The position numbers and the translations under genes were made by a program. From Bacteriovoracales bacterium (lineage in GTDB: Bacteria; Bdellovibrionota; Bacteriovoracia; Bacteriovoracales; Bacteriovoracaceae): DNA of 37,419 nt. A model generated the notes under the pieces. The model had not been told where the DNA came from. It worked only from the letters and a program-made list of their open reading frames with translations, and did not search any database. The stretch covers positions 1-37,419 of the forward strand of contig JAOMEV010000028.1 of assembly GCA_028346125.1 (NCBI GenBank), given 5' to 3'. Positions 33,743 through 37,419 of the stretch are shown here, piece by piece (within the stretch, counting starts at the first letter, position 1; each line of letters opens with the position of its first letter).

Positions 33743-33844
33743 TCTTAGAGGTTTTCTCTTGTCCTGTTTTAGGTTTTTTGGAAAATAATCGATAAATGAG
33801 TTGTGTAGGGTGGAGAAAAAGCGTCCTTTGTTTTTCCTAAGCTT
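33743..33844 (+). repeat. Structured repeat, copy O (plus, 3' half)
   Basis: CTTAGAGG, then TTGTCCTGTTTTAGG, TTTTTTGGAAAATAATCGATA, AATGAGTTGTGTAGGGTGGAG and CGTCCTTTGTTTTTCCTAA. The promoter-like 5' half is absent. It converges with the chaperone-like gene. Confidence 0.7.
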
Positions 33845-33903
33845 GAAAATGCTCTCTTTTTTTATGTTTTCTATTTGCATGAGTAGCAGAAATCCTTTAT
33901 AGC

Positions 33904-34683
33904 CTACTTATGGGTTGGCACTGTTTCAATAATTTCCAATTTTGCAGTTTCAACATTTTCGTCTTTTTTAAGTTTTTTGTAGGCGAGATTGAGAGATGAT
34001 ACATTAGAATTAGGAACGACAAAATAAAAATTAATATGGGCAGCTTTATAGAGAACCTTTAAGCTATTTTTTTCAATTACTTTTTTCAAGGTCTCTTCAC
34101 TATTGTTATTAAGTTTCAAGGAAATTTTTCCAGTTAAAACCCCATACATTCCATTGTCTTTATTATAGGTGACAGGAAGGTCTTCTTTAATTTTGAGGTG
34201 GTCGTCTGGATCAATTCCTCCTGTTGGTTTATAAAAAACCATGCCTATTTTTTCAAAGGATTTTTCACCCATTTCCTTTTTATAATCCTTTTTTAAAATG
34301 GCCCTCCATTTTTTTGAAACGAAATAATTTTTATTTTCAGCAAGTCCGTAAGGTTCGAGATCTTCTGGTATTATTTTTAGTACTTCAGATATTTCTTCCT
34401 TACTTAGGGGAGGGCCAGATGAACTTATACGTTTAAAATTTTGCTTAAGCTTTCCGATGCTATTTCTAATCTCCTCTTTTGCTTTATTTATTTCTTCTTC
34501 AGAAAATTTTTCAACCTTTTTCTTTACTTCTTTTTTGGATTCAATCTTATCTTTCTTTATTGAGGCCAAGGATCTTTCTTCCTTAGGGTTCTCCTTTTGT
34601 GGTGAAACCTCTTTTTTAGCATTACGGAGTAGAAAAAAAGTAACTATGCCCAAAAAAACAACACCTATAATTATTTTTTTCAT
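33904..34683 (-). CDS. Probable external chaperone/propeptide-like partner of the S8 protease
   Basis: 259 aa. Residues 1-20 are a signal peptide or anchor (KKIIIGVVFLGIVTFFLL), then a Lys/Glu-rich coiled linker to about 85. The C-terminal ~80 residues (YGVLTGKISLKLNNNSEETL ... NVETAKLEI) have the alternating strand/helix order of an S8 propeptide (I9-like): a positive strand, helix, strand, helix, and an end strand with E.A.LEI. In Aeromonas the kexin-like protease ASP is folded and kept inactive by a separately encoded chaperone (ORF2) located next to it. Here the gene is 16 bases after the protease gene in the same operon. Role inferred. Confidence 0.55.
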   Translation of the reverse strand: MKKIIIGVVFLGIVTFFLLRNAKKEVSPQKENPKEERSLASIKKDKIESKKEVKKKVEKFSEEEINKAKEEIRNSIGKLKQNFKRISSSGPPLSKEEISEVLKIIPEDLEPYGLAENKNYFVSKKWRAILKKDYKKEMGEKSFEKIGMVFYKPTGGIDPDDHLKIKEDLPVTYNKDNGMYGVLTGKISLKLNNNSEETLKKVIEKNSLKVLYKAAHINFYFVVPNSNVSSLNLAYKKLKKDENVETAKLEIIETVPTHK

Positions 34684-34699
34684 AATAAATTACCTGTTA

Positions 34700-37315
34700 T
34701 TATTGACCAACATCACTCGGTGAAGTCCACTTTACGGATACTGGTTCCTCTTCCCTTTTATAATCAAAATCATGTTTGGTTTTTATATCTCTAATATTAA
34801 TAAAGTAATCCTTGGAAGGTTTTGGTGAAAAGCCCATTCCTTTTTTAATTTTAAAAGAAGGCTGTCTGCATTCATAGTAACGGTTGCTACCGGTGGCGAC
34901 GGTTTGGACCAATTCATAACTTTGCCATGAGGGTATAAGGCCCCATTTGTAAACGTCATCTTTCCCAGGTAATGTTCCTATGGAAAATTCAAGGCGATAA
35001 CCTGAATCATAAATGTCATAGGAGTTCTCGACATTAAACGATAAACAAACGATGCCTTGTTTATCTGTTTTTTTCATTACATAAGATGATACTAATTTCC
35101 AATCAGAAGACTTATAATAGGGATTAAGATTTGTATTATTGCCTCCAACTTCAGGTGTATCCCATGAAACATCTATTTCCCAACCATCTGCATTCTTATT
35201 ATATTCAGATTTAAGGTCTTCAACAGCTGCATTGAAGGCTCCGTCTAGAATTTTGGACTTACTGCTACGATGACCAAAAAAGTTAATTTTCCAATTTATG
35301 AGTTTACCCTCATTTTCCCCCTCTACTTTTCTAATTACTAAGGACCAACTACCTGTGGTTTTGTGTCCATAGAAAGCATTGGAAAGAAGCGTTTTATCCT
35401 CAAGTTTTCCTTGAATGCCGCTTTTAGGGTTTAGAAGGGTATGGCATATATCGTTGTTTGAGCTACCTTGGCAAAGATCTACTCTATAGTTTTCAGCACT
35501 ATCATTTTCAATTGTTAATTTAACTTGGACGGCCTCAATCCTCATGGAATGAACCACCTGTATATCTGTATCATTTGGATTCAAGTCTAAAGGATCACCA
35601 AATTTATCACCTTTTTTTAATTTAATATTCTGAAATGATTTTTGGTAGTACCATTCCTTTGTATTGGGGTTGATGGTTTGTATAAGAGGTGATTTGTCCA
35701 AATCGAGCATAACTCCAACTCGGTCCACATTTTTCCAGGCCTTTTTCTTGGATTCTAGTGCCATTTGGGTAGCAGCTTTTATATCAAGAGCACCAAAGCC
35801 ATACCAATTGTGATAAAAGTAGGGGTATATCAATCCACTTACGCCCCTATATATCCAGGCCTGTCTATAGGGTGTATCTGATGGCAAATTAAAGTTAACC
35901 TCATAGTCCTTAAAATCATCTATCCCTGGATGTATCTTTGGAGAATCCCACTTACTTAATGTGTTAGAATCGAGATCAACCTTTTCGCGAAGGCGGAGAG
36001 ATTCACCCTCGCTATCATCAACCTTTCTAGAAGTCGCAGCAAGTATATGTTTTACTTGCCTCCAATTTAAATCTGGGTTTGCCTCGAGAATTAGGGCAAT
36101 AGCGCCGCTAACTATTGGGGCAGCAAATGAAGTTCCCATCAGACTAGCAGTATATTTACAAAGAGGGTTGAGGTCTTTGTTATTCCAATCAAATTTATTA
36201 AGTAATCTAGCTTCTGTATAAATTTCCAAAACGGTATCTCTATAAAGGTTATCAAATTGATTATACTCGAGGTCGCCATCATAAATGTTATAGTAATAGT
36301 ATTTAATTCGGTCGTTCATATCAGGTGAATTGCAATTACTCATTGATGTCGTTACTACTCTAGGATCGTCACCCTTATCGCCTCCAGGTGCGCTTATCCA
36401 TATATTTGGTCCAGGTGTAGAGTAGCTTGCTCTTTTTCCCTTAGCATTTAAAGCTCCAACCAAAACGTAATAAGGATAATTTTGATCTTCTTCCATAGCA
36501 CTATTTCCAAAATAAGGAACATCCAGGATACTTTCTGGACCGATAAAACAATCGAAGAGAGTTCCACTGTATTCGTTCCCAGCGGCCTTTACGTAGGAAG
36601 AACCCTTGCCATTTCTTTGGTTTTTTGTTCCATATGCTAATTGATTGATAAAATTCTCGTCATAATTTAATTTAAAGGAGCAAGGCATTCCACCGTAACT
36701 GTAGTTAAATATGTCAAAATCTCCTTTTGCCTGATCGACTTTTTTGTCCGAGCTAGATTCCATTCCTATGTACTTAAACCCAACGATACCTGCTCCTGAT
36801 GCCACGCCTACAATCCCTTTACCATTTTTTGAAGCTGCTATTAAACCTGCAACGGCCGTACCATGGTTACTCCCATCGCTGTTAAGTGGAGTCGGGTTAT
36901 CGTCGTAGCTCCAATGTTCTGACAATCTTCTTCGGTAGCTCCTATTTCCTTTTATGACATTATCTTTTAAATCTTCGTGTGCAATCTCAACTCCCGTATC
37001 AGAAACCGCAATTTTTATTCCTTTACCTGTTAACAATTCAGATGATGATCCTGTTAAATAATCTGGCGGATAATTTACATCTTGACTTTTAAGCCCTTCA
37101 TTTTTGAAAAGACCTTTTGTCCCTTCATTTTTTATAAACCACAAATATTTAAATAGAGGTTCTTCTGTGATGCTAAGAGTTTTATTTTTTTCTGATTTTA
37201 TTTCAGCAGTAGGGGTCGTCGTCTGAATTTTTGATTCGTCTTCAGATCCACCGTCACCACCACCTTTACAGGAAATTAAATTAAGAAACAATAGTATTTG
37301 TAGTGTGTATAGCAA
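34700..37315 (-). CDS. Kexin-like S8 serine protease with P-domain, lipoprotein
   Basis: 871 aa. Lipobox LISC (Cys16) predicts an outer- or inner-membrane lipoprotein. Subtilisin catalytic residues: Asp106 (VSDTGVEIAHEDL), His151 (NHGTAVAGLIA), oxyanion Asn247 (KAAGNEYSG) and Ser396 (LMGTSFAAPIVSGA). An insert of ~60 residues between about 325 and 388 is unusual. A P-domain (about 575-682, ending GSWSLVIRK...INFFGH) marks the kexin/proprotein convertase branch. The ~190-residue C-terminal part is unknown. No internal I9 propeptide is evident before the catalytic domain, which fits the separate chaperone-like gene downstream. It probably degrades prey or environmental protein, or processes surface proteins. 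Confidence 0.9.
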   Translation of the reverse strand: MLYTLQILLFLNLISCKGGGDGGSEDESKIQTTTPTAEIKSEKNKTLSITEEPLFKYLWFIKNEGTKGLFKNEGLKSQDVNYPPDYLTGSSSELLTGKGIKIAVSDTGVEIAHEDLKDNVIKGNRSYRRRLSEHWSYDDNPTPLNSDGSNHGTAVAGLIAASKNGKGIVGVASGAGIVGFKYIGMESSSDKKVDQAKGDFDIFNYSYGGMPCSFKLNYDENFINQLAYGTKNQRNGKGSSYVKAAGNEYSGTLFDCFIGPESILDVPYFGNSAMEEDQNYPYYVLVGALNAKGKRASYSTPGPNIWISAPGGDKGDDPRVVTTSMSNCNSPDMNDRIKYYYYNIYDGDLEYNQFDNLYRDTVLEIYTEARLLNKFDWNNKDLNPLCKYTASLMGTSFAAPIVSGAIALILEANPDLNWRQVKHILAATSRKVDDSEGESLRLREKVDLDSNTLSKWDSPKIHPGIDDFKDYEVNFNLPSDTPYRQAWIYRGVSGLIYPYFYHNWYGFGALDIKAATQMALESKKKAWKNVDRVGVMLDLDKSPLIQTINPNTKEWYYQKSFQNIKLKKGDKFGDPLDLNPNDTDIQVVHSMRIEAVQVKLTIENDSAENYRVDLCQGSSNNDICHTLLNPKSGIQGKLEDKTLLSNAFYGHKTTGSWSLVIRKVEGENEGKLINWKINFFGHRSSKSKILDGAFNAAVEDLKSEYNKNADGWEIDVSWDTPEVGGNNTNLNPYYKSSDWKLVSSYVMKKTDKQGIVCLSFNVENSYDIYDSGYRLEFSIGTLPGKDDVYKWGLIPSWQSYELVQTVATGSNRYYECRQPSFKIKKGMGFSPKPSKDYFINIRDIKTKHDFDYKREEEPVSVKWTSPSDVGQ

Positions 37316-37419
37316 AGATTTAATTAATGACTCCCAGTTTTCTTTAGAATTATAATCTAAATTTTAAATTTAAATTATAAAATAACCGGTTTAGATAAAA
37401 GTTTTTTTTTTTTATTAAA
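37316..37419. other. AT-rich leader of the protease operon
   Basis: Very AT-rich sequence with several TATAAT-like words (for example TTATAAT on either strand near 37350-37380); no single promoter stands out. The window ends here. Confidence 0.3.

Noticed and set aside
1350-33844. The repeats as classical integron attC sites
   Set aside because: No pair of RYYYAAC and GTTRRRY boxes at the element ends; the closest end sequence (GTTAGGA on one strand) has no partner at the other end, and no IntI is present. Only the layout is integron-like.
1350-33844. The repeats as a CRISPR array
   Set aside because: Units are ~165 bp, imperfect, on both strands and separated by whole genes; no short regular spacers and no cas genes.
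1350-33844. The repeats as insertion sequences or MITEs
   Set aside because: No transposase, no terminal inverted repeats and no target-site duplications that I can see. A very old MITE family is not fully excluded.
1-37419. tRNA, rRNA or riboswitch genes
   Set aside because: No cloverleaf-like GGTTCRANYCC segment, rRNA sequence or known riboswitch core was recognised by eye; a covariance-model scan would settle this.

Overview
Type of organism. The window is AT-rich (about one third G+C by eye) and dense in signal peptides, a lipoprotein signal, RND pumps and periplasmic proteins, so it comes from a Gram-negative bacterium. The mix of low G+C, many small secreted Cys-containing proteins, a kexin-like lipoprotein protease and lipid-type biosynthesis genes fits the Bacteriovoracales (Halobacteriovorax/Peredibacter side of the Bdellovibrionota). 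That is an inference; no rRNA or universal marker is present.

Layout. 1-2622: 3' end of a hybrid sensor kinase, a 55-aa small protein missed by length filters, two degenerate repeat copies, a periplasmic histidine phosphatase and a 46-aa secreted peptide. 3134-7047: SulP anion transporter, a truncated fumarylacetoacetate-hydrolase-type gene, a secreted hypothetical and RhlE RNA helicase. 7301-7918: a GC-rich methyltransferase between repeats. 8337-12223: an RND pump and a divergent TetR regulator with a clear operator/promoter. 12535-18673: single genes separated by repeats (unknown 624-aa exported protein, SRPBCC-like, Cys-rich secreted protein, periplasmic HMA protein, GST-like). 18979-27876: an eight-locus cluster (MMPL exporter, KAS III, metallo-beta-lactamase-fold hydrolase, Rieske oxygenase, GNAT-like protein plus a decayed paralogue, NAD-dependent epimerase/3beta-HSD, ATP-grasp ligase) that looks like a lipid-derived metabolite pathway. 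29175-33128: a regular array, repeat - desaturase - repeat - 761-aa unknown protein - repeat, with foreign base composition. 33904-37315: a kexin-like S8 lipoprotein and a probable dedicated external chaperone.

Main discovery candidate. About 16 complete or partial copies of one ~165-bp element (consensus start TTAATAGAAGYTCGTCTTA, end GGTGCTTTGTTTTTCCTAACC) divide the window into one-gene parcels. The best copies contain a near-perfect sigma-54 promoter (TGGCACG-N4-TTGC) pointing to the 3' end of the element, followed by a leader with two hairpins whose arms change together between copies. In several places the element itself supplies the stop codon of the preceding gene. Gene and element usually have the same orientation. 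This resembles an integron-like cassette layout, but the element has no canonical attC boxes and there is no integrase in the window. It may be a mobile promoter/leader module or an undescribed cassette system.

Gene remnants are frequent beside the elements (a CheY-like fragment, a truncated coiled-coil ORF, GC-rich non-coding debris), which suggests repeated gain and loss at these sites.
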